Positions 1-6,956 of a stretch of 7,353 nucleotides of DNA are shown one piece after another (positions within the stretch are counted from its first letter, which is position 1; every line of letters begins with the position of its first letter). The notes beneath the pieces were generated by a model, which was not told where the DNA came from, ran no database searches, and saw only the letters and a program-made list of their open reading frames with translations. The stretch covers positions 1 to 7,353 of the forward strand of contig SSGK01000007.1 of NCBI GenBank assembly GCA_008015855.1, in the 5' to 3' direction. The translations under genes and the position numbers were made by a program. This DNA is from Candidatus Altimarinota bacterium. GTDB lineage: Bacteria > Patescibacteriota > Gracilibacteria > BD1-5 > UBA2023.

Positions 1-201
1 ACTTATAGCATCTTTATTGTAAGGAATCTGGAATATGCTTTTATCATTTCTTTCTATTTTAATTAAACCATCATTTGTTAATTCAGAAACTATTCCATAA
101 GTTTGAAATTGTTCTATCAAATCGCCTATATTATTAACAAAGGTTAATCAAATAAGAAAGCTTTTACCCTTTAGATATTCTTGCAATTCTTCATAAGTCA
201 T
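1..201 (-). CDS. Conserved hypothetical protein, 3' end cut by window edge
   Basis: Reading the minus strand from an ATG at 201-199 gives 67 codons with no TAA or TAG, running off the left edge. One TGA (148-150) lies in frame and is read as Gly, giving a segment FLIGLTFVNNIG. The opening (MTYEELQEYLKGK) followed by a hydrophobic strand, a Gly, and later QIPYNKDAIS resembles, from memory, small bacterial hypothetical proteins that begin 'LxGKxxLVGITYxDxxG' and continue with a residue-rich 'PGEYRLRSTGEVV' segment; the latter would fall outside the window. The UGA sits exactly where that pattern has Gly. Function is unknown; no membrane segment or signal peptide is visible. It is transcribed divergently from the operon starting at 360. 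No Shine-Dalgarno is seen upstream of the start. Family assignment is tentative; the coding call is supported by the uninterrupted reading and the fitting Gly. Confidence 0.72.
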
Positions 202-226
202 ATCTTTGTATTACGTGTATTTTTCT

Positions 227-254
227 ATTATCTTGATTTTAGCATATTTTACAA
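227..254 (-). promoter_or_regulatory. Candidate promoter for the leftward partial gene
   Basis: On the minus strand a TTGTAA (254-249) is followed after 16 nt by GATAAT (232-227). Transcription would start about 20 nt before the ATG at 201. Spacing and hexamers are reasonable sigma-70 type matches, but the region is very AT-rich so chance matches are likely. Confidence 0.4.
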
Positions 255-272
255 GGAACTTAATCCAATAAT

Positions 273-299
273 ATCTCCCGATTTATTCAGGAGATTTTT
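273..299 (+). other. Hairpin followed by T-run in the divergent intergenic region
   Basis: ATCTCC (273-278) pairs with GGAGAT (290-295) across an 11-nt loop, followed by five T. This resembles a weak rho-independent terminator on the plus strand, but there is no plus-strand gene upstream of it in the window. It may instead insulate the operon at 360 from read-through, or be a chance structure overlapping the -35 region of that operon. Confidence 0.3.
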
Positions 300-324
300 G
301 TATTTCCCTTCTTTTAGATATAAT
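298..324 (+). promoter_or_regulatory. Candidate promoter for the 360-3389 operon
   Basis: A perfect TATAAT lies at 319-324 with a TTGTAT at 298-303 (15-nt spacer, slightly short; TTTGTA one base earlier gives 16). Transcription would start near 331, leaving a leader of about 29 nt before the ATG at 360. The -10 is convincing, the -35 weak. Confidence 0.5.
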
Positions 325-359
325 CACTTCATAATTGTTGCTCTTAAAAAAATCCCTCA

Positions 360-1571
360 ATGCTCACACGAACCCTTGAAAAACCAATAGAACAGAAGCC
401 TGTCACCAAAGAAATCGAACAAAAGGTGGATGAACGTGGTTTCTATCTCTACGAATGGATTTCTCCGAAGGAACTTCGGATGACACTCGATAATGACTAT
501 CTCACCATAGTTCGCTATGGGAGTATTCCTCTTGCCATCATTGCGGCAATTACTGGTTTTATTGGATTCGCTGGAGGAATTCCTGGATCAATTATCGCCA
601 TTCTTTTCGTACTTGGGCTCTTCTATCTTGTCATCTTTGTTATCCTCTTTTTCTGATTTCTCCGAAAATCATATCTCTACACTCGTGGTGCAAATGTTGT
701 GATAACGGATAATCACTTCGTACAAGGAGGAAAGGTTCTTGAGAAAAAAGATAAGAAATCTATTTCTGAACGCTTTTCATTGTACGAAGAAGTATTTCAT
801 GAGAAATTCCTCGAAGCATCACGACTCGCAGAAAAGAAACAGACAGAGAAAAAGGCACTCTTTGAAAATCTAAAAGAGATAGCAATGGGATGAGGAAAGC
901 TTATAGAAAATGTCGGGCGCTCTCGCGATTCTGGATGACTCATTCTTGTTATCATTCTCGCTGGATTTCTCTACAGTTTCATGATGGCGGGAGTGTATTT
1001 TATTGGGATGTTTTTTATCGCACTGTTTGGGCGGTTCTTTTGATGGATTGCCCATCTCTATCTACTCGCCATTAGCAATAAAGAGCATATTATCCAGAAT
1101 CTCTTTTCAGAGATTGATGAGAGCGCAACACTTCTTGAGTCCGAGAAAGAAAAGACGATTTCACTCCTCGATGAAGCATCACAAAATAAATGGCAAGAAA
1201 ATCTCCTCGGAAAGATCAATGAATCAACTGCCCTCCTCGGGAAAATATCATGAGATGCAGTACAAGATAGCATCCAGCTTCGAAAGACACTCGAAAGCTC
1301 ACAATATAAGGATATTTTTAATTTTATTAAGTACTGAAATTGGATCAAAAAACAGATTCTTGAACCGATTGATTCGATACTTTTGCTCCTCAAAAAAAAC
1401 TATGATACAATACATAAAACCATTGTAACTCTTGAGGATGAAGCAAAAAAGGTTTCAGATCCTTCACTCCAAAAGCCACTCGAACTCCAGAAAGAACGAC
1501 TCCTTCTCCAGAAAGAAAGTTTCGATCGAATTATCACGATGCTCGAAGATTACAAAGAAAAACTAAAATAA
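360..1571 (+). CDS. Four-TM membrane protein with coiled-coil C-terminus (UGA=Gly)
   Basis: Open from ATG 360 to TAA 1569-1571 (403 aa) only when six in-frame TGA codons (654, 891, 936, 1041, 1251, 1335) are read as glycine; the reading frame never shifts. Two hydrophobic pairs are visible: about residues 54-72 and 77-99, then about 194-212 and 213-238, with a charged, Lys/Glu-rich stretch of about 95 residues between them. Residues from about 245 to the end are hydrophilic, Leu/Glu/Lys-rich and likely coiled coil (for example LLLQKESFDRIITMLEDYKE). Several UGA glycines sit at or next to membrane segments (residues 99, 193, 228), which suits Gly. I recognise no family; the strand-rich stretch after the first hairpin (YTRGANVVITDNHFVQGG) faintly recalls bacterial PH-like domains, but this is weak. 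First gene of a probable operon; the next ATG is 7 nt downstream. No Shine-Dalgarno precedes the start; the bases just upstream are AATCCCTCA. Confidence 0.88.
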
Positions 1572-1578
1572 TTCCTCC

Positions 1579-2127
1579 ATGAAAATAAACGATACAGGTG
1601 AAGAAAGCGATTACCAATCGTTACGCATCCTTGTAAAACGCATCCTCGAAAAAGCACGATCCAAAATCCATATCTATCGACCCGTGCACTTTATCGGTGC
1701 TATCATTCTCTCTATAATAAGTATTACACTATTTTCAGATAGAATAGAGCTTTTTCTCAATGCTGAAAGGACAACGGGAAATATCACCTTGATTCATCAA
1801 AAAAATGGAACATGTGACTTCTCAGATGGAAAAAATCAACCCTGTACGATATTTACCACATGGATACAATTTCAAACACTTTCAGGAAATATTTCTCAGT
1901 TTAAAAATACATGGGAACAAAATGTGAAATGACACGATCAATCTACCACTTTAGCAACACGAAAAGTAGGAGAAAATGTAAAAGTAATATATAATTCAAA
2001 AAAATATGCCTCTCAGGCCTTTGAAGATACCTTTGTAGAAATCTGGTTACCCGTTATCTTAGTTATTATTTCGCATATTATTCTTTTTCTTTGGTCTTTT
2101 TCTCGACCAAAAAATTATCATACCTAA
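1579..2127 (+). CDS. DUF3592-like two-TM membrane protein (UGA=Gly)
   Basis: ATG 1579 to TAA 2125-2127, 182 aa, with one in-frame TGA at 1930 (residue 118) read as Gly; stopping there would remove the second half of the domain and the second membrane helix. Layout: a basic N-terminal cytoplasmic segment, TM helix at about residues 34-55, a beta-rich soluble region starting ERTTGNITLI with two cysteines in a CDFSDGKNQPC segment, the pattern VGENVKVIYNSKKYASQA, then a C-terminal TM helix (about 155-174) and a short basic tail. The order 'TM, RTTGxxx, GxxVxVxYnxxxxxxA, TM' matches what I know of the DUF3592 family, whose biochemical role is not established. The two Cys could form a disulfide if the loop is extracytoplasmic (inference). 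It follows the upstream gene by 7 nt and precedes the AAA+ gene by 11 nt, so co-transcription is likely. The start is preceded by ATTCCTCC rather than a purine-rich Shine-Dalgarno. Confidence 0.85.
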
Positions 2128-2138
2128 GTCCCTTTATT

Positions 2139-3389
2139 ATGACTCAAAAAGATACTGGCTTCGATGCCTTCTTCCAATCCATTACCACTTCCCCAGAATT
2201 TAAGGCTGCCGTCACAAAAGACTGGAAATGAGATTCTATGGAAGCACTGGAAAAATCACTCAAGGAAATGCAAGCATGAGTCGATAATGCTTCCACTATT
2301 ATGAAGAACTTAGATGAATCATTCCATACTCCGGAAGCAATCTGAGCAGCCACCAATCCCCCAAAAACCTGAAATCCTATGGATGAACAAAATACGCCTT
2401 CCATCGAGATACAACACTTTGAGAAGAAAGACGGAAAACCTTGGGGTTTTGAAGCAGTGGCTGGAATGGATAATCTAAAAAAGGAATTACAGGATAGTTT
2501 CATTCGCCCTCTTCGATTCAAATTCATGGTGGAACGCCTCAAATCCAATACAGAACCAAAAAATACCGAATCAACTAAAGAAAATAAGAACCAAGAATTG
2601 ATTATCAAACTCTATTCTGAGTATGAGAAATTTAAGATATCTATCCCAACAGGGATGCTCCTCTATGGTCCTCCTGGTACAGGAAAAACATTTATAACCA
2701 AGAAACTAGCTGAAGAACTTGGGTGTGGATTTATCGCAAAAAATATGGGAGAATTTGGTTCTTCTTATCTCCATCAGACCACGAAAAATATCAAAGATTT
2801 TTTTACCGCAGCAAAGAGTGCTGCCGAAAAAGAACCGATTATCCTCTTTCTCGATGAAATCGACTCACTTGTATCAGCAGGCACGGATCGTGTCGATGCG
2901 AATAAGGCAGAGGAAATTAGTCAATTTCTTCAGGAATTTAATACACTTGAAACCGCTCCAAATCTCATCGTCATCGCCGCAACCAATCGCCCCGATCATC
3001 TGGATCCAGCGATTCTCCGATCTGGTCGTCTCGATAAGAAAATCTATCTCGGACCTCCCGATGAAATCGCACGAAAAGAACTCTTTCGTATGTATATCGA
3101 GAAAGCTGGTCGCCCGAGTGAATCCCTCGACTATGATGAACTCGCAAAAATCTCTGATGGATATGTATCAGCTGATATAGAAGCCATTTGTGACGAAGTT
3201 GCGCGCGATGCAAGCCAGAATCTCTTGAATCTTATCGACGAAGCAGAAAGTGGTGTTCTTACGGAACAACACCTTGAATGACATGAGATTAGTATGGATT
3301 CACTTCGAAAAACAATCTCAGAAACTCCCTCTTCTCTCAAGATGGTAGATATGAATATCTATGAAAGTTGGCTCGATAAAATAGCATAA
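2139..3389 (+). CDS. AAA+ ATPase, FtsH/Cdc48-type module, no protease domain
   Basis: ATG 2139 to TAA 3387-3389, 416 aa. A single classical AAA domain is obvious: Walker A GPPGTGKT (residues 177-184), Walker B ILFLDEID (235-242), sensor 1 in IAATNRPD (about 279-286), arginine fingers in the RSGRLD segment (R294, R297), and a GYVSADIEAI lid helix (about 341-350) equivalent to the GxSGAD region of FtsH/Cdc48-type proteins. It should hydrolyse ATP as a ring oligomer to remodel or extract protein substrates. The zinc-metalloprotease domain of FtsH (HExxH) is absent and no TM helix is seen, so it is a stand-alone cytosolic motor. Residues 1-80, which contain four UGA glycines (2229, 2277, 2343, 2370), and the tail after a fifth (3279) exist only under UGA=Gly; a standard-code annotation would start at 2379 and stop at 3281. 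The N-terminal part is an acidic helical adaptor-like segment of no recognised family. An insert of about 25 charged residues (near 134-155) precedes Walker A. Substrate unknown; the membrane proteins encoded just upstream are the obvious candidates. Confidence 0.95.
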
Positions 3390-3422
3390 AATATAGGAAT
3401 TTTTGCTTTCTTATTGTAAATC

Positions 3423-3450
3423 TGATACCCTTATAGGGTATTATTTTTTT
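3423..3450 (+). terminator. Rho-independent terminator after the AAA+ operon
   Basis: ATACCC (3425-3430) pairs with GGGTAT (3436-3441) over a 5-nt loop, extended by a G-T and a T-A pair to 3423/3443, and is followed by seven T (3444-3450). It lies 34 nt after the AAA+ stop and only 12 nt before the lemA start, so it may also affect lemA. A TATTAT (3439-3444) with TTGTAA (3414-3419, 19-nt spacer) could be a lemA promoter overlapping the hairpin. Confidence 0.72.
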
Positions 3451-3462
3451 ATTCAGAATTCT

Positions 3463-4086
3463 ATGACTGGAACAACAATGGACACTCCTGTATTTGGTTT
3501 ACTCGGAGAAACAACCAATACCCTTATTGGACTTGGAGGTATCGCACTCATTATTGGTCTCTACTTTATCGTAACGTACAATTCGATTATCAATGCAAAG
3601 AATTCGACAAACGAAGCATTTTCTGCGATTGATACCGTACTCCAGAATCGATACAATCTTATCCCAAATCTCGTAGAAGTGGTTAAAAAATACGCTGCCC
3701 ACGAAGTGGCGGTATTTGATAAGGTTTCTGAGATGCGAGCCTCCCTTCTTTCCAATGAAAACAAAGGAAGTACCGAACGCTTTGCACAAGAGAATGAACT
3801 TCAATCGACGATGAAGTCTCTTTTTGCAGTCGCTGAAAACTATCCAGATCTCAAGGCAAGCACGAACTTTCTTGAACTCCAAACTCAATGGGCTGAGATG
3901 GAAGATAGGCTCCAAGGCGCTCGTCGTGCCTATAATGCTGCTGTAAAGTCGCTCAATAATAAGAAGGAAATGTTTCCTTCTAATATGGTTGCCAAGATGA
4001 TGACACTTCCAGAATATGCTATGTTCGAAGCAGATGAGGCTGCAAAGACCGAAAATCTCAGTGCAAAAGACATGTTTAATGCGTAA
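3463..4086 (+). CDS. lemA: LemA family membrane protein
   Basis: ATG 3463 to TAA 4084-4086, 207 aa, close to the usual LemA length. An N-terminal TM helix lies at about residues 21-38. It is followed by the LemA core: YNSIINAKNSTNEAFSAIDT, then LQNRYNLIPNLVEVVKKYAAHE (about 60-81), and further on ENYPDLKASTNFLELQ (125-140), ARRAYNAAVKSLN (153-165) and FPSNMVA (171-177), all hallmark LemA blocks. LemA proteins are helical-bundle, N-terminally anchored proteins whose mechanism is not settled. I chose 3463 because an upstream TTG at 3403 would place the terminator hairpin inside the gene; ATG 3478 is a possible alternative. All nine glycines use GGN codons, none UGA, unlike the neighbours. The DUF3137 gene starts 3 nt after the stop, so the two are almost certainly co-translated; LemA-DUF3137 neighbourhoods are known elsewhere. 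Confidence 0.95.
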   Translation: MTGTTMDTPVFGLLGETTNTLIGLGGIALIIGLYFIVTYNSIINAKNSTNEAFSAIDTVLQNRYNLIPNLVEVVKKYAAHEVAVFDKVSEMRASLLSNENKGSTERFAQENELQSTMKSLFAVAENYPDLKASTNFLELQTQWAEMEDRLQGARRAYNAAVKSLNNKKEMFPSNMVAKMMTLPEYAMFEADEAAKTENLSAKDMFNA

Positions 4087-4089
4087 TAT

Positions 4090-5406
4090 ATGTTTGATAT
4101 CGATTTTAAAAAACTTCCAAAAATTGAGGAGAAACTCGAAGGAGGGGAAATTGTATCACTCAATTGACTCTTTCAAGATCCCACTATTCAATCACAACTG
4201 GAAGCTATTGAGGAAAATAGAAAAATCAGGTCCAAGTGGAAAATAGGTATTTATCTCTTTACCGCCGGGGTTACTGGTGGACTCTCATTTTTTCTTGGAC
4301 AATGAGATTTGGTAGCAGGATTCCTCTACACCATCGGATCATGAGATGACTCTTTTAGTCCAACTATCTGGGCAATGATTTTGTCATATAGCATTCCAAA
4401 GTGAATTCTCTATACAAAATTCGCTTCAAAAATAGAAATTCCCCTCAAAAAGGAAGTGCTCGCAAAGCTCTGCCCTATTCTCTACTCAAAATTGGAGTAC
4501 AGCTATGATGGGAAATACTCATTCAACGAACTCGATAAACTGCAAGAAAAAGAGTTTTTACAATCATACGATAGCATTGATCTTGTGGAAGATTCCACGA
4601 CTTTTACCATGGAAAAGGATAGGAAATGATTTAGTATGAATGGATTTGAACTCAAGACATCCGAAGTACGCGGAAGTGGAAAAAATAGACGTCGTGTTAC
4701 CACGAATCATTGTTATCTCATGAAGATTGCTTTCCCATACGCACGCATACCACTCCAGGATGACTTACGAATACTCACGGATCAAGCGGATACCAATTCG
4801 ATTGAAAAATGGTTTCTCCCTTTCTTTTTAGGATTTATCTGAACAATATTTCTACCAATCATGCTTTCTACTATTCATGAAAGCCTCTTTTGGATCGGAA
4901 TTATTGGATGAATAGGGTTTGGAGTCTGGTTACATTTCTACGTAAAGAGAAAACATAATACACATCGAGTTCAATTGGAAAATATAGAATTCGAAAAGGT
5001 GTTTGATGTAAAATGTGAAGACCAGATAACCAGTCGAATGATTCTTACGCCTGCCTTTATGGATCGTATTGTACAATTCGTACAAAAAACCAATCATCAG
5101 TATGAGTTCTTATTCGAAAGCAATATACTCTACGTGAAACGGCATATTTTGAGTAGTTATCTCGAAGCAGGAACAGAAAAAAATATACTCACCAATCTCA
5201 GTGGCTTTGTTCAGTTTTATATCGATATGAAAGAGATTATCCAATTCTCTCATGATATGAATCTCATGTATCTCTCAAAAACAACAGCTACACCCCTTCC
5301 CTGAAATGATGTTCCGATTATACAAAATACCCCCATCATCCTAGATGGATGAGTGACTCAAAAAAATAGATGACTTCTTTCATTTTTTACAGCTCGCGTC
5401 TCTTAG
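4090..5406 (+). CDS. DUF3137 family four-TM membrane protein (UGA=Gly)
   Basis: ATG 4090 to TAG 5404-5406, 438 aa, with ten in-frame TGA codons (4165, 4303, 4342, 4402, 4627, 4840, 4909, 5302, 5350, 5371) read as Gly; about one third of its glycines. Two TM pairs are visible: about residues 51-71 and 88-108, then 242-262 and 265-287. Between and after them are the DUF3137 hallmarks: GFSMNGFELKTSEVRGSGKN (180-199) followed by RRRVT, and FEKVFDVKCEDQITSR plus MILTPAFMDRI (about 301-326), matching the family pattern 'FEKxFxVxxxDQxxARxLLTPAFMxRL'. A later strand-rich stretch (FLFESNILYVKR) is also typical. Function of the family is unknown; it frequently accompanies lemA, here 3 nt upstream. The last 34 residues contain three UGA codons and would be lost in a standard-code annotation. 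Its stop overlaps the stop of the opposing gene by 4 nt. Confidence in the family is high because several blocks match in order, spanning UGA sites. Confidence 0.92.
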
Positions 5407-6779
5407 ACATCTATCACATCTCATTGCTCAAATCGAGCCATCCGTTCATATGAACGGATTTTTTCTTGTATCTGCTGTGGCATTCCGATAGAATGAATAA
5501 TTTCTGCAAATTCAAGTGCGGTTCTTTCAATATTCATACGCATAAATCCTTCGGGGATATTAGCATTCGGACGAAGAAATTGTTGCATACGCTGTGGAGA
5601 ATTTTTCCATTCCATCTTTAATTTTTGGAGAGTTTGGATGCAAAAATCTGTGGTAGTTGCATGTCATGCTCGATGCTGAAAAAACATATTCTCAAAATGA
5701 GCGCGACATGTATCGAGGTATTCGCCATTTCGAAATTCCTCCAGCAATGCTCAAAAATACCATGCAAGAGAACTTTCCAATTGATTTACTATATATTCTT
5801 CTCGCTCGTGTGTTACTTCTTTCACTTTTTGTCGTTCTACAGAAATGGCTCATTCAAGCTGCGAATTCAAGGCTGCTAGTACATCTATTTGTCCCTGTAG
5901 TTCAAGATTTTTACGAGCATATATATCCGATGTTTGTCGTCGTGAAAGCGCTGTCCCCACCTTTTCTGCAAGTGTTTTTCATGGGATATTCAATGGTGCA
6001 ATCAGCGTATCAATCGATCGATATGCCGTCTCATATGGGATAGATTTCATCCACCATTTTTTATATTTCTCCATCTCCCTTTCTACCTCTTCCAGTAAAG
6101 CGATACGTTCTTTGAGTGATGCTTGTAGATCACTTTTCTCAGAACTCGTTTTCGCAAGTGTTGAACGAAGTTCAGAAAGCTCTGTTTGCAATGATTGAAA
6201 ATTCTTACGAAATCGAAGAATCGCATCCTGTAAAAGCGTATTCAAGGATCCACGAGATTTCTCTTTTGCATCAAGTTGTTTCTCGAGTTCTTCGTTCGAC
6301 AATTCGAGATGTTCGATTCGGTGTACATATTGTTTTTCCATATATCCGATAGCCGCATCTCCTCACTTAGCAAGCATAACAGCTACCTTTTCTCCGTCCA
6401 TAGCCCGAACATGACTCGTTACCTGAAGGAGTGCTTGTTCGATAATTGGTTGAAAAGATGGACTCACCGTGTGAGTAAGCTCATTCCATGTTCTATCGCA
6501 AAAATCATCCATCCCAGCATAGACAGAATCTTGTACCGCTGTCATCAGATTCTCCAATGTGTAACCTATATCATGCTCGTGAATCCTCTTTCTGAGATAG
6601 AACTGAAAAATAGAAAGGAGCAGCATGATAAAATCCTTCTCAAATCGAAAAGTAATCTGTTTCAAGGAATGATTGGTAAGTGGTCGAGCATTGTATATTT
6701 CCTGAGAAAACAATGCTCCAAACATATATAACCCACTCCTATCTCTCTCTGGGATTGATGGAAATGATTCTGAGTTCAT
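5403..6779 (-). CDS. Long coiled-coil protein of unknown family (UGA=Gly)
   Basis: On the minus strand, ATG 6779-6777 runs to TAA 5405-5403, 458 aa, without any TAA or TAG. Six in-frame TGA codons are read as Gly (residues 139, 267, 310, 343, 372, 453). The first about 140 residues look globular and helical (a short hydrophobic helix FIMLLLSIFQFYL at 50-62 is too short to be a confident TM). Residues about 147-260 are heptad-like and rich in Glu, Leu, Lys, Ser, for example LELSNEELEKQLDAKEKS and LLEEVEREMEKYKKW; a second charged helical stretch covers about 268-340. The C-terminal part (373-458) is mixed and contains Cys and aromatic residues. No signal peptide is visible. I do not recognise it; a cytoplasmic structural or scaffold role is guesswork. 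An upstream in-frame TAA (minus strand, at 6827-6825) limits the start; no Shine-Dalgarno is present, and the promoter geometry suggests a very short or absent leader. Its 3' coding end contains the terminator of the opposing operon. Confidence 0.85.
5440..5464 (+). terminator. Terminator of the lemA-DUF3137 operon, inside the opposing gene
   Basis: A perfect 20-bp palindrome (5440-5459, arms ATCCGTTCAT and its complement) is followed by a run of six T (5459-5464) on the plus strand only. It lies 34 nt after the DUF3137 stop and sits wholly within codons of the minus-strand coiled-coil gene (about residues 440-447). On the minus strand no T-run follows the hairpin, so it should terminate only rightward transcription. 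Confidence 0.75.
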
Positions 6780-6785
6780 AAATAT

Positions 6786-6814
6786 ATAAGATATATATTT
6801 ATTATAAATGTCAA
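6786..6814 (-). promoter_or_regulatory. Candidate promoter for the coiled-coil gene, possibly leaderless
   Basis: A perfect TTGACA (minus strand, 6814-6809) is followed after 17 nt by TCTTAT (6791-6786, 4 of 6 to consensus). The start of transcription would fall at or next to the A of the ATG at 6779, implying a leaderless message. A TATAAT just 2 nt after the TTGACA could be an alternative -10 with a poor -35. Confidence 0.45.
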
Positions 6815-6832
6815 TATAATTCCCTTATTTGC

Positions 6833-6850
6833 ATGATTTTGCAAAATCAT
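6833..6850. promoter_or_regulatory. Perfect 18-bp palindrome, candidate operator
   Basis: ATGATTTTGCAAAATCAT is identical to its reverse complement. It abuts the -35 box of the rightward RRM promoter (6851) and lies 19 bp upstream of the TTGACA of the leftward promoter, so a dimeric regulator bound here could control both. No T-run follows on either strand beyond the arms, so a terminator is unlikely. Confidence 0.5.
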
Positions 6851-6878
6851 TTTACAACGAACAATATATCACTATAAT
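6851..6878 (+). promoter_or_regulatory. Promoter of the RRM gene
   Basis: TTTACA (6851-6856), 16-nt spacer, perfect TATAAT (6873-6878). Transcription would start near 6885, giving a leader of about 74 nt. The same TATAATATG string occurs in the promoter at 7298-7327. Confidence 0.68.
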
Positions 6879-6920
6879 ATGCACGTATTTGTCCCCGGTA
6901 TGGAGTAAGTTTTGCTTCGA

Positions 6921-6956
6921 AAAGGAAGGTACGCATTATTTTTATTAACTTCCTTT
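6921..6956 (+). promoter_or_regulatory. Inverted repeat in the RRM 5' leader, possible RNA regulator
   Basis: AAAGGAAG (6921-6928) is exactly complementary to CTTCCTTT (6949-6956), with a 20-nt AU-rich loop; the downstream arm ends 2 nt before the start codon. Folded, it would cover the initiation region. The purine arm looks like a Shine-Dalgarno but is about 30 nt from the ATG, too far to act as one. A temperature- or protein-responsive switch is inference. Confidence 0.4.

Noticed and set aside
181..390. 69-codon plus-strand reading frame
   Set aside because: Overlaps the start of the leftward gene, the intergenic promoters and the start of the 360 gene; composition is unlike a protein.
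724..730. AAGGAGG as a ribosome binding site for an internal start
   Set aside because: No ATG, GTG or TTG at a suitable distance in a sensible frame; it encodes Gln-Gly-Gly region of the 360-1571 protein.
1003..1428. 141-codon plus-strand frame
   Set aside because: Out-of-frame shadow of the coiled-coil membrane protein gene at 360-1571.
2144..2608. 154-codon minus-strand frame
   Set aside because: Antisense to the AAA+ gene; no domain recognisable, and it runs against a strongly supported gene.
3403..3462. Upstream TTG start for lemA
   Set aside because: Would encode the terminator hairpin as protein and add 20 residues before the normal LemA N-terminus.
360..5406. Interpretation as pseudogenes broken by many stop codons
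   Set aside because: All interruptions are TGA, none TAA or TAG, with no frameshifts, and conserved domains continue through them.
5625..6731. Several plus-strand frames of 64-151 codons
   Set aside because: Antisense to the 5403-6779 gene, Ser/Phe-rich composition typical of shadows of Glu/Lys-rich coiled coils.
360..6779. UGA as tryptophan (code 4) or selenocysteine
   Set aside because: TGG is used for Trp in the same genes, UGA density is too high for selenocysteine, and no SECIS-like pattern is apparent; glycine fits local sequence best. Trp is not formally excluded without alignments.
6781..6800. AT-rich stretch as a possible replication origin or repeat
   Set aside because: No DnaA-box-like repeats and too short; better explained as promoter DNA.
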